Source: Sedimentisphaerales bacterium
GTDB lineage: Bacteria > Planctomycetota > Phycisphaerae > Sedimentisphaerales > Anaerobacaceae
DNA length: 5,060 nucleotides
Reading direction: 5' to 3'
Assembly (NCBI GenBank): GCA_030630905.1
Contig: DAOVMB010000234.1
Coordinates: 1 to 5,060 of the forward strand
Shown: positions 1 to 5,060 of the stretch, one piece after another
Layout of the letters: each line of letters opens with the position of its first letter
Numbering within the stretch: position 1 is the stretch's first letter
Translations under genes and position numbers: made by a program
Notes under the pieces: generated by a model
What the model saw: the letters and a program-made list of their open reading frames with translations, nothing else
What the model was told of the DNA's origin: nothing
Database searches by the model: none

Positions 1-1417
1 CCCATTGAGGCCGGTCGTTGACGTTGGCAAAACCCGGCTCGACCGGTGCGAAACCGACGTTGCGATTGATGCAGCTCATCGGCATTTCTTTGGGTAGTGA
101 ATTGTCGAACATCGCCCGGTCCTTCGGCGGTCCCAGAACCCAGCCGCACGTGGCTAATGTAAACGGGGCGTTGACTTGCTTTGAGGCGGCAATGGCGGCT
201 CGGAAATCAGCCATCGTAGCTTCGATCTCTTCGTCCTTGGGATTGCCCCACGTCCAGCCTTCGGGAGTCCAGAACCAGTAATAATCCAGCGGATAGGCTT
301 TGGCGATTCGCCGGAACATTCCCTCGTAGAGTTCCTGCACGACTGCCGGATCTGAAGGATTCTTGCCCATACTTTTGATACGCTCTTTGACAGCGTCGGG
401 AATAATAAGCGGCGTTTCGGTGCCGACGCAGGTTTTGACGCCGAGGGTGTGGGCATATTCGAAAGCTTCTTTGAGCGTGTTGCCCATGCGGTTGAAAAGT
501 TCGTTTGCTTTTTCCTGGCTAAGCTGCGTCCATGGATTCATGCCGCGCATATAGTCCGGGCCATAGTCGTCTCGTTCGAATATTTGTGCTGCGCCGAAAG
601 TGTAGTCGCTTGTCTTTGCCGGTTTATAGCCCCAGGCGCCGGTGACGTTCGCCGTAGTGAAATGCCTCGATGGATAGCTGAATTTCACGGTTCCGTCTTC
701 GTTGAAGTCTCCGGGCATGCCGATCCAGACGGCCGGCTCGGGGCCGACTCCGCCCTGGGGATAAGTGTGCAATCCGAAGAAGTTCATACGCAGCTTGGGA
801 AGCTGTGCAATGACAGCCTTGTAGTCGTTGGTATTCCACCAGTCCGGTCCCTCGGGAAAATCGTGGAACGGCTGGATTCCCCGCATATTGAACAGTGGTT
901 TGCCTTTTTCATCCAGGTCGGGTATTTTCAGAGCGATGCGCTCATCGGGGATTGTGTCACCATGCATATAAAAACGGACGCCCAGATGCTCGGCGAACCG
1001 GTAGGCGGCGTAGAGTGTCCCGATCGAATCGCCGCCTGTAATCAGTAAGACTTTCCCACTGATTGTCTTAATCAGATATTGCTGTGATTCCAGCGAGCCT
1101 GTCGATGAGGCCAGTTCTGCGTTTTTGTCTGTTATTCTTCTGATGACAGGGCGGTCCTTCTGTCCGACGATAATTAAAGGTGTTTTCGAAGGCAGGTTTT
1201 TGTCGCTCCGAACGATAGGCAGCAGTTTGCCCGTCCGCAGATACACATAACGGCGAACTTCTTGTGCCGCTAAACACTCGGTTGCCGTTGCGTCCGATGG
1301 GCTAATGATCGTGACGACCGATACATTAGCTTCCGGCCCACGGTTTATCGAGCAGCCAATTGAAGCCAACGATATGAAAATCACGGCCGGCGTTAAAAAA
1401 CAAATGCCTTTTCTCAT
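1..1417 (-). CDS. Exported glycoside hydrolase with alpha-glucuronidase-like N-terminal domain, 3' end cut by window edge
   Basis: An uninterrupted minus-strand frame of 472 codons starts at ATG 1417-1415 and is still open at base 1, so the C-terminus is missing. The start is fixed by AAGGAG nine bases upstream. Residues 1-22 form an export signal (MRK, hydrophobic stretch, then LASIGC). Cys22 could be a lipid-attachment site, although the -3 residue is Ser rather than the usual Leu/Val/Ile. Residues about 33-165 resemble the alpha/beta domain at the N-terminus of GH67 alpha-glucuronidases and GH20-type enzymes (VVTIISPSDATATECLAAQE, then a GDSIGTLYAAYRFAEHLGVRFY segment around 129-150). From about 175 a TIM-barrel-like catalytic part begins (MRGIQPFHDFPEGPDWW, LRMNFFGLHTYP). 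Conserved-looking acidic residues include E334 in GTETPL and E386 in FWTPEGW, which are candidate catalytic residues. It lies 39 bases after the cytochrome gene and is probably co-transcribed with it. The hydrolase class is fairly secure. The substrate is inferred, and an acidic or branched plant or algal glycan is likely. Confidence 0.85.
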   Translation of the reverse strand, partial: MRKGICFLTPAVIFISLASIGCSINRGPEANVSVVTIISPSDATATECLAAQEVRRYVYLRTGKLLPIVRSDKNLPSKTPLIIVGQKDRPVIRRITDKNAELASSTGSLESQQYLIKTISGKVLLITGGDSIGTLYAAYRFAEHLGVRFYMHGDTIPDERIALKIPDLDEKGKPLFNMRGIQPFHDFPEGPDWWNTNDYKAVIAQLPKLRMNFFGLHTYPQGGVGPEPAVWIGMPGDFNEDGTVKFSYPSRHFTTANVTGAWGYKPAKTSDYTFGAAQIFERDDYGPDYMRGMNPWTQLSQEKANELFNRMGNTLKEAFEYAHTLGVKTCVGTETPLIIPDAVKERIKSMGKNPSDPAVVQELYEGMFRRIAKAYPLDYYWFWTPEGWTWGNPKDEEIEATMADFRAAIAASKQVNAPFTLATCGWVLGPPKDRAMFDNSLPKEMPMSCINRNVGFAPVEPGFANVNDRPQW

Positions 1418-1424
1418 TTGAACG

Positions 1425-1432
1425 ATCTCCTT
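1425..1432 (-). promoter_or_regulatory. Shine-Dalgarno of the glycoside hydrolase gene
   Basis: Read on the minus strand this is AAGGAGAT, with AAGGAG ending nine bases before ATG 1417. It sits inside the 39-base gap after the cytochrome stop codon. It supports independent translation initiation of the second gene in a shared transcript and confirms the start. No terminator-like hairpin is visible in the gap. Confidence 0.8.
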
Positions 1433-1456
1433 ATGCTGTCATTGTTTTCGAACGTT

Positions 1457-3349
1457 CTATTGTGACAGAATGAACTTGGCCAAATCTTTTATCTCTGCTT
1501 CGGTGAGGTTTGATGTCACTCCGTGTTTGTCGCCGGGATTGTACGTCGTCAGCATCTCTTCCATGGTAGCGGCCCGTCCGTCGTATAGATATGGTGCGGT
1601 CCGCCAGACTTCAACCAGAGTCGGCGTGTCGAACCAACGGTCCTTATCCAGGTATTCACCTGTACCCACGTTGTGTGTTTTCAAATCGGTGTGCAGCGGT
1701 CCTGTATGGCATGAAGCGCAATCTGCTTTGTCGAATATCTTTTGCCCTCGCTCGGCCGATTCGCTGAGTTTGCCGTCAACCAGATGAGGGCTGGGGGCCG
1801 GTTTGAGGCTCTTGAGATACTCGTCGATTGCGGCGGCCTCTTCTTCCGGGCGCACTGCAAATTGGATATGCCTGATACCGGAACGTACGGCGACCTCGGC
1901 ATTTTCACGGATTCCTGTAATCATCGCCGGCGGCGTTTCGTGTGCGAGCAGCATGCTCTTGGTGTTCTTCGGATTTCCCAGGCCGTCATTGAGGAGGTCC
2001 CAGTTCAGGGCATCGGCCCGGGCGTCGGAAGGATGACAACTGGCACAGCTCTGCCAGCCCTGAAAACAAAGCCGGGCGTCGTTAAACAGCATTTGACCCT
2101 TTCGTCTGGTTGTCATGTCGGTCTTCGGGCCAAGAGCTATAGATGTCGTCTTGAATCTCGATTCGGTGCTTATGTCCACGATTGCTATGCTGTCGGAGAA
2201 ATACTCGGCGACATAAGCTTTGTCCTCGATGATGGTGAGTGCACGCGGGCCTTTGCCCGGTAGCTTAATGCGCTGTCGAATGCCATAAAGAAAACTCAGT
2301 TCGTTGGGGATATTCGAGGGAGCTTCATTTCCGGAACTGTGTGCCGTATAGGAGCCGCCGGCAAAGCTCTGAGGCTGCCTGCCGATGCGTTTATTGTAGC
2401 TGTTGATTTTTTCGAGCATAGCGGCGATGTCTATTACACTTAACTCGTGGGTCCCGGCATGGGTCACGCAAAGGTATTTTGAATCGCTCGTGCAGGCAAG
2501 GCCCCACGGATTCGCAGCGCCAGAATCTACATCGTCCAAAAGAACCGTTTCTATCAGTCTTTTGCTTCCGGCGTTAATTATGCTGACAGCATTAGTATTT
2601 ATCCATCCCCGCTCTAACTGGGTCGTTGGAACAGTGTACCGGGCGAGAATATGCGAGGCAAATACAAATCTTCCGTCCGGCGAGACAATAAGGTCGTGGA
2701 GTCCCGTGCTCCCGTTCGGCAGGACAATATCGATATCAAAGGCCATTGTCTTAGCGTTTATGACCGAGACGTTGCAGGCGACCGAGTCGGCGCTGGCCGG
2801 GCCATAAGGAAGCATATTGCCCACGTAGAGCCATTTACCATCGGGGGTAATATCGGCGGCGACCGGCTCACGCAGAACGGGGATTTTCTTGATCTGCTTG
2901 CCTTCCCCGGTGCTTATCACCGAGATATTGTTATCGAAGCGGTTGCATGCGTATAGAAACCTGCCGTCCGGGCTTAGCACGGGAGCTATGGGGGTATGGC
3001 CGGCGGGCAACGTGCGGAGCAATTCGGCAGTCCGGGTATCTATGACACAGACACTTCCTTTCTGCCGGCCACAGGTGACATAGAGAAACGCTCCGTCGCC
3101 GGTCAGGGCAATACCTGTCGGCTCTGCGGGTACGTCGATCGTTGCTGTTACCTTTGTCGTTTTTGTGTCGAAGACTGCAATCTGTTTCGCAGTGTTCTGA
3201 GCGATATAAAGCGTTTGGCGCTGCGGGTCTGCAACCACGGCTGTCGGTGATAGATAGTCCTTCGCCGTGGTGATCCTGTTCGTTGTCAGGCATAATATTA
3301 TGGTTAAAACCACAGCATACAAAGTCAGTCCGGTTTCTTTCCTGTTCAT
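1457..3349 (-). CDS. Secreted YVTN beta-propeller protein fused to a di-haem cytochrome c peroxidase-like domain
   Basis: 630 aa. Start ATG 3349 is chosen over the in-frame ATG 13 codons upstream because GAGG lies just before it and residues 1-29 then form a clean signal peptide (MNRKETG, hydrophobic segment to about 21, cleavage probably after ITTA). Residues about 31-405 carry repeated beta-propeller blades of the YVTN/surface-antigen type: SPDGRFLYACN at 126-136, TPDGKWLYVGN at 168-178 and SPDGRFVFAS at 223-232. Residues about 411-630 form a cytochrome domain with two covalent haem sites, CASCH at 435-439 and CASCH at 544-548. They are followed by FDTPTLVEVWRTAPYLYDGR (573-592), the signature region of bacterial di-haem peroxidase/MauG relatives. 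The protein should be periplasmic, with haems attached there by a c-type maturation system. Peroxidase or other redox activity is a family inference, and the substrate is unknown. It is first in a two-gene unit with the hydrolase. The architecture is complete, with no frameshift. Confidence 0.92.
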   Translation of the reverse strand: MNRKETGLTLYAVVLTIILCLTTNRITTAKDYLSPTAVVADPQRQTLYIAQNTAKQIAVFDTKTTKVTATIDVPAEPTGIALTGDGAFLYVTCGRQKGSVCVIDTRTAELLRTLPAGHTPIAPVLSPDGRFLYACNRFDNNISVISTGEGKQIKKIPVLREPVAADITPDGKWLYVGNMLPYGPASADSVACNVSVINAKTMAFDIDIVLPNGSTGLHDLIVSPDGRFVFASHILARYTVPTTQLERGWINTNAVSIINAGSKRLIETVLLDDVDSGAANPWGLACTSDSKYLCVTHAGTHELSVIDIAAMLEKINSYNKRIGRQPQSFAGGSYTAHSSGNEAPSNIPNELSFLYGIRQRIKLPGKGPRALTIIEDKAYVAEYFSDSIAIVDISTESRFKTTSIALGPKTDMTTRRKGQMLFNDARLCFQGWQSCASCHPSDARADALNWDLLNDGLGNPKNTKSMLLAHETPPAMITGIRENAEVAVRSGIRHIQFAVRPEEEAAAIDEYLKSLKPAPSPHLVDGKLSESAERGQKIFDKADCASCHTGPLHTDLKTHNVGTGEYLDKDRWFDTPTLVEVWRTAPYLYDGRAATMEEMLTTYNPGDKHGVTSNLTEAEIKDLAKFILSQ

Positions 3350-3355
3350 TATTAT

Positions 3356-3361
3356 TCCTCT
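3356..3361 (-). promoter_or_regulatory. Shine-Dalgarno that decides the cytochrome start
   Basis: On the minus strand this reads AGAGGA, seven bases before ATG 3349. The alternative upstream ATG at 3388 has no comparable purine-rich site, and starting there would add thirteen mostly polar and charged residues (PAVKINHYRG...) in front of the signal peptide. Confidence 0.75.
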
Positions 3362-3428
3362 GTAATGGTTAATTTTCACCGCCGGCAAATCCCTTGTCCT
3401 GAAAAAAAATATTGTGAAATCTTAAAAA

Positions 3429-3442
3429 CCAATTGGCGCCAA
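3429..3442 (-). promoter_or_regulatory. Candidate operator: two overlapping perfect palindromes upstream of the cytochrome-hydrolase unit
   Basis: The plus-strand bases CCAATTGGCGCCAA contain the 8-base palindrome CCAATTGG (3429-3436) overlapping the 10-base palindrome TTGGCGCCAA (3433-3442). They lie 80-93 bases before the ATG at 3349, where a regulator of the minus-strand operon would be expected to bind. Symmetric sites with a central CG or GC are typical of LacI-type and related dimeric repressors of sugar-use genes, but I cannot identify the regulator. I could not place a convincing -35/-10 pair next to it. Confidence 0.3.
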
Positions 3443-3447
3443 AATAA

Positions 3448-3582
3448 CAGAAATGGACAAAAAATCAAGCCCAAAACCCTCCCGATGATCTGGCTAATGT
3501 CGAGGTTGTTTGGTCGGAACTGCCGGAATATATTATGGCTGAGATAAGAACTTTAGTTGAGACAGCTTCATGGTACGCTTAA
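3448..3582 (+). pseudogene. Orphan C-terminal fragment of a planctomycete site-specific integrase
   Basis: A short open frame follows the TAA at 3445-3447 and ends at TAA 3580-3582, giving 44 codons. It has no ATG until residue 30 and no ribosome site, so it cannot be an intact gene. Its residues include PPDDLANVEVVWSELPEYI and then MAEIRTLVETASWYA. The pattern 'LA.V...W..LPE.I...I..LV' resembles the extreme C-terminal tail I know from tyrosine-recombinase/integrase proteins of planctomycetes, beyond the catalytic domain. No catalytic Arg-His-Tyr region is visible upstream, because the preceding bases belong to the promoter region of the cytochrome gene. It is probably a relic of a lost or truncated integrase copy. 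Identification rests on memory of the motif and could be wrong. Confidence 0.45.
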
Positions 3583-3697
3583 TTGTGTAGATATGCCGCT
3601 TACTTAAAATACCCCCTCAATATATACGCTGATTTTCTGCTCTACCAGAGTATGGCCTTTGCTTATATGTGTTCATAATGAATACGCAAAGAAAAGC

Positions 3698-3772
3698 TTA
3701 GCTCGGTTTTCGACGGCAGTACCAGAACGCCCATATTATGACCATGATTATTATCCACTCTGCAACACCCAT
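3698..3772 (-). CDS. 24-residue single-span membrane peptide
   Basis: ATG 3772-3770 to TAA 3700-3698, 24 residues. GGAGGAG (3788-3782) sits nine bases upstream, the strongest ribosome site in the window. The peptide begins MGVAEW and continues with an almost unbroken hydrophobic, tryptophan-rich core (residues 6-18, IIIMVIIWAFWY). It ends in the basic tail CRRKPS. This is one transmembrane helix with the tail predicted on the cytoplasmic side. It lies about 200 nt downstream of a near-consensus promoter on the same strand, with a hairpin-rich leader between. I do not recognise the family. Size and layout fit either a small regulatory membrane protein or a type I toxin-like peptide. The first residues slightly resemble a TatA start, but the hinge and amphipathic helix of TatA are missing. 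A chance open frame remains possible at this length. Confidence 0.45.
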   Translation of the reverse strand: MGVAEWIIIMVIIWAFWYCRRKPS

Positions 3773-3781
3773 TTTTGCCGA

Positions 3782-3788
3782 CTCCTCC
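3782..3788 (-). promoter_or_regulatory. Strong Shine-Dalgarno of the 24-residue membrane peptide
   Basis: On the minus strand this reads GGAGGAG, with nine bases to the ATG at 3772. It is the main evidence that this tiny frame is translated rather than the longer overlapping frame starting at 3869, whose ATG directly abuts its AAGGAG with no spacing. Confidence 0.5.
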
Positions 3789-3817
3789 GTTGCTATATGT
3801 CCAACTGAGGCCGGCCT

Positions 3818-3861
3818 GAATCTGTATGGAACTCATCCCTGTGCGAACAAGGCACAGATTC
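3818..3861 (-). repeat. Nested inverted repeats with two mutually exclusive stems
   Basis: An 8-base perfect inverted repeat (3818-3825 with 3854-3861) encloses a 6-base perfect inverted repeat (3839-3844 with 3852-3857, 7-base loop). The bases at 3854-3857 belong to both, so only one stem can form at a time. There is no T-run after either arm, so neither looks like an intrinsic terminator. Confidence 0.55.
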
Positions 3862-3897
3862 TTGTGCATCTCCTTATACAGAAACTGGCGGTTTGAG

Positions 3898-3917
3898 TTG
3901 GACTACTAAAAGTCCAA
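3898..3917 (-). repeat. Perfect 7-bp inverted repeat with 6-base loop
   Basis: Plus-strand TTGGACT (3898-3904), loop ACTAAA, then AGTCCAA (3911-3917). The left arm, within AGTTGGAC 3896-3903, has a second exact partner at 3799-3806 (GTCCAACT), so the arm can switch between a local and a distant helix. No T-tract follows on the minus strand, and only the weak sequence TGCAAAAAAG follows on the plus strand, so this is not a normal terminator. Confidence 0.6.
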
Positions 3918-3980
3918 TGCAAAAAAGCTGTTTAATTTTCAATTTTGAATTGCATGTTTGCTTCGTTCAATGATTACCTG

Positions 3981-4010
3981 ATTATAGCACGATCTTATTC
4001 CGGGCGTCAA
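3981..4010 (-). promoter_or_regulatory. Near-consensus sigma-70 promoter with extended -10, firing leftward
   Basis: On the minus strand: -35 TTGACG (4010-4005, five of six to TTGACA), an 18-base spacer, and a perfect -10 TATAAT (3986-3981). The -10 is preceded by TGC, giving the extended -10 form TGnTATAAT. Initiation is expected about seven bases further, near 3974. No large gene starts soon after it. The next candidate product is the structured leader and the 24-residue peptide, after which transcription would run toward the cytochrome-hydrolase genes unless terminated. Confidence 0.65.
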
Positions 4011-4039
4011 GCAAAATCGTAAAATTTTCGGTTCTTGCG

Positions 4040-4045
4040 TATAAT
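4040..4045 (+). promoter_or_regulatory. Possible -10 box for the coiled-coil gene
   Basis: TATAAT on the plus strand, preceded by TTGCG. It lies about 30 bases from the -35 of the leftward promoter, so the two would be divergent and back to back. At the expected -35 distance only a poor hexamer (TCGTAA, 17-base spacer) is present. If real, it would give the downstream gene a leader of about 175 nt. Confidence 0.25.
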
Positions 4046-4228
4046 TCGCAGGTGTATTCGATGTTCGGGACGCCTATGCATTATCAGGTTTCCTTTGCAA
4101 GAGTCATGATTCCTTAAACGTCATTTTTTTTGAAATAAAACCGGTTCAACTGCGACAATCCAAATGTGGCCCAAAGGCGGCCGGAATCGAGAATTAAAGT
4201 AAAGTTAATAGTATTTAGGAGCAATGAA
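4046..4228 (+). other. Non-coding upstream region of the coiled-coil gene
   Basis: No supportable gene on either strand. It contains an eight-T run (4124-4131) with only a 4-bp possible stem before it, too weak for a terminator, and a short GC-rich patch (4168-4184) with small inverted repeats of GGCC. I recognise no tRNA or riboswitch. Confidence 0.5.
4217..4221 (+). promoter_or_regulatory. Shine-Dalgarno that decides the coiled-coil gene start
   Basis: AGGAG, seven bases before ATG 4229. The ATG at 4224 is only two bases away and hits a stop after two codons. The in-frame ATG at 4235 is thirteen bases away and therefore less favourable. Confidence 0.75.
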
Positions 4229-5060
4229 ATGATTATGAAATGGTTAAAAAGAAGCGTGATTGTTGTGGCAGGCGTTTCCCTTGTCGGCGGTATGCTTTTC
4301 GGCAAAGACGTTGTCAGCTACGTTCGCAGTTCGGCCAAATCGGTGCGGACCGTGGTAAAAGACTCGGTTCCTATTGAGTTCGAACTGAGACGCGCCCGTG
4401 ATCTCCTGGAAGAAATCATTCCCGAGATGCACGCCAACGTTCGTCTGATTGCCCAGGAAGAAGTGGAAGTGGCGGCACTGAATGTCGATATCGCCAAGAG
4501 CCAGGACTCTTCGAAGGAAGAGGAGTTGCGAATCGCAAAGCTGCGTGGTGCCCTTGCAGAGCCAAAAGCCCAATATTGCTTTGCCGGCAGAGAATACCCT
4601 CGCAGTTATGTCAAGGAAGACCTGGCGAACCGATTCGAGCGATTCAAAGAGAGCGAACTGGTCCTGGCCAGCAAGAAAAGACTCCTGGTCAGCCGCGAGA
4701 ACTCCCTGTACGCAGCGATGCAGGTGCTGGAGCGTACCCGCAGCCGCAAGAGGATGCTCAAAGATAAGATCGAGTCGCTTGCAAGTCAGCATAGACTTGT
4801 CAAAGCCGCGGCGGTCGGATCGAATATCCAGGTGGACAACAGTAAGCTCGCACAGACGGAAAAGCTCATCAATCAGATCAAAAAACGTCTTGATGTTGCC
4901 GAGCGCATATTGGCCCACGAGAGCCAGTTCATTCAGGCAATTCCTGTCGATGCGGTCGTTGAAGAAGATTTGTTGACGCAGGTGGACGACTATTTCCAGG
5001 CCAGAGATCAACAGACAAAACTGGCAAGTACCACTACTCAGACGCAACAACCTGAGCAAC
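4229..5060 (+). CDS. Membrane-anchored coiled-coil protein, 3' end cut by window edge
   Basis: 277 codons are visible and the frame is still open at the right edge. Residues 1-8 are basic (MIMKWLKR), residues 9-25 form one hydrophobic segment (VIVVAGVSLVGGMLFG), and the rest is soluble and rich in Lys, Arg, Glu and Leu. A short conserved-looking stretch, DSVPIEFELRRARDLLEE (45-62), leads into long helices (about 50-110 and 130-232) with heptad-like hydrophobic spacing, which I read as coiled coil. The last visible part turns Gln/Thr-rich (about 260-277). I recognise this as a protein type recurring in planctomycetes, usually unnamed and with loose resemblance in helical character to PspA/IM30 membrane-stress proteins. 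That resemblance is not evidence of function. It is probably an uncleaved signal anchor, but which side of the membrane the coiled coil occupies is uncertain. It is transcribed away from the cytochrome operon, about 880 bases from it. Confidence 0.85.
   Translation, partial: MIMKWLKRSVIVVAGVSLVGGMLFGKDVVSYVRSSAKSVRTVVKDSVPIEFELRRARDLLEEIIPEMHANVRLIAQEEVEVAALNVDIAKSQDSSKEEELRIAKLRGALAEPKAQYCFAGREYPRSYVKEDLANRFERFKESELVLASKKRLLVSRENSLYAAMQVLERTRSRKRMLKDKIESLASQHRLVKAAAVGSNIQVDNSKLAQTEKLINQIKKRLDVAERILAHESQFIQAIPVDAVVEEDLLTQVDDYFQARDQQTKLASTTTQTQQPEQ

Larger units (their letters stand above)
3773..3974 (-). ncRNA. Structured 5' leader (or small RNA) with competing hairpins
   Basis: This is the predicted transcribed stretch between the minus-strand promoter (start expected near 3974) and the small membrane peptide. 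It can form hairpin P1 (arms 3911-3917 and 3898-3904). It can form hairpin P2a (GAATCTGT at 3861-3854 with ACAGATTC at 3825-3818) or P2b (CTGTGC at 3857-3852 with GCACAG at 3844-3839), which share bases and exclude each other. Long-range helix P3 (GTCCAACT at 3903-3896 with AGTTGGAC at 3806-3799) uses the 3' arm of P1 and closes ten bases before the Shine-Dalgarno. No known riboswitch consensus was recognised. It may be a translation-controlling leader, or the RNA itself may be the functional product. Confidence 0.35.

Noticed and set aside
449..1048. Plus-strand open frame of 199 codons
   Set aside because: Antisense to the glycoside hydrolase, whose frame runs unbroken for 472 codons with recognisable domains. 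There is no credible ribosome site for the plus-strand frame.
1742..2263. Plus-strand open frame of 173 codons
   Set aside because: Antisense to the cytochrome domain and its first haem site. Its composition is typical of a shadow frame.
3365..3547. Plus-strand frame of 60 codons
   Set aside because: It runs through the promoter region of the cytochrome gene, has no ribosome site, is a different frame from the integrase-like tail and has a Lys/Arg/Asn-rich, AT-driven composition.
3698..3772. TatA-like protein for the 24-residue peptide
   Set aside because: MG..EWII resembles a TatA start, but the peptide lacks the FG hinge, the amphipathic helix and most of the usual length. The resemblance is most simply that of any short membrane helix.
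3663..3869. Minus-strand frame of 68 codons overlapping the 24-residue peptide
   Set aside because: Its ATG directly abuts AAGGAG with no spacing, the internal ATG has no proper ribosome site either, and the product is not recognisable. The overlapping 24-codon frame has a much better start.
4114..4131. Intrinsic terminator suggested by the eight-T run
   Set aside because: Only a 4-bp stem (ATGA with TCAT, 11-base loop) precedes the T-run, which is too weak, and no gene ends just before it.
4183..4209. ECF-type promoter GGAATC with GTTAAT before the coiled-coil gene
   Set aside because: The spacing (15) and hexamers are only approximate, and the start would fall at the Shine-Dalgarno, leaving almost no leader.
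4244..5059. Minus-strand open frame of 271 codons
   Set aside because: It lies opposite the coiled-coil gene, which has a ribosome site, membrane anchor and coherent helical sequence. The opposite frame is Leu/Phe/His/Cys-rich in the manner of antisense translation, and it lacks a ribosome site inside the window.

Overview
The window looks like a chromosomal segment of a Planctomycetota bacterium, most likely a polysaccharide-degrading lineage of the Phycisphaerae/Sedimentisphaerales type. This rests on family recognition only. A YVTN-propeller/di-haem cytochrome fusion, a large alpha-glucuronidase-like glycoside hydrolase and a membrane-anchored coiled-coil protein containing 'DSVPIEFELRRAR' are all protein types I associate with planctomycetes. 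No rRNA or tRNA is present to confirm it.

Layout: (1) 1-3349, minus strand. A two-gene unit is read right to left. First comes a 630-aa exported beta-propeller protein with a C-terminal di-haem cytochrome c/peroxidase-like domain (1457-3349). Only 39 bases later comes an exported, probably lipid-anchored glycoside hydrolase that runs off the left edge (1-1417, 472 codons seen). The spacing and the good ribosome site between them suggest co-transcription. A double palindrome 80-93 bases upstream of the first gene is a candidate operator. (2) 3350-4228, an AT-rich stretch of about 880 bases between divergent genes. It is not empty. It holds the orphan C-terminal tail of what looks like a planctomycete integrase (plus strand, 3448-3582). 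On the minus strand there is a near-consensus sigma-70 promoter (extended -10 TGCTATAAT, -35 TTGACG). The promoter is followed by about 200 nt of leader with competing hairpins, a strong Shine-Dalgarno and a 24-codon single-membrane-span peptide (3698-3772). (3) 4229-5060, plus strand. The start of a membrane-anchored, coiled-coil-rich protein runs off the right edge (277 codons seen).

The operon proteins would both act outside the cytoplasmic membrane. The cytochrome could carry out redox or peroxide chemistry, and the hydrolase is probably aimed at an acidic or otherwise decorated glycan. A functional link between them is inference from adjacency only. The most unusual item is the promoter, structured leader and tiny membrane peptide in the intergenic region. 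It has the form of a small-protein or type I toxin-like locus, or of a regulatory RNA that also encodes a peptide.
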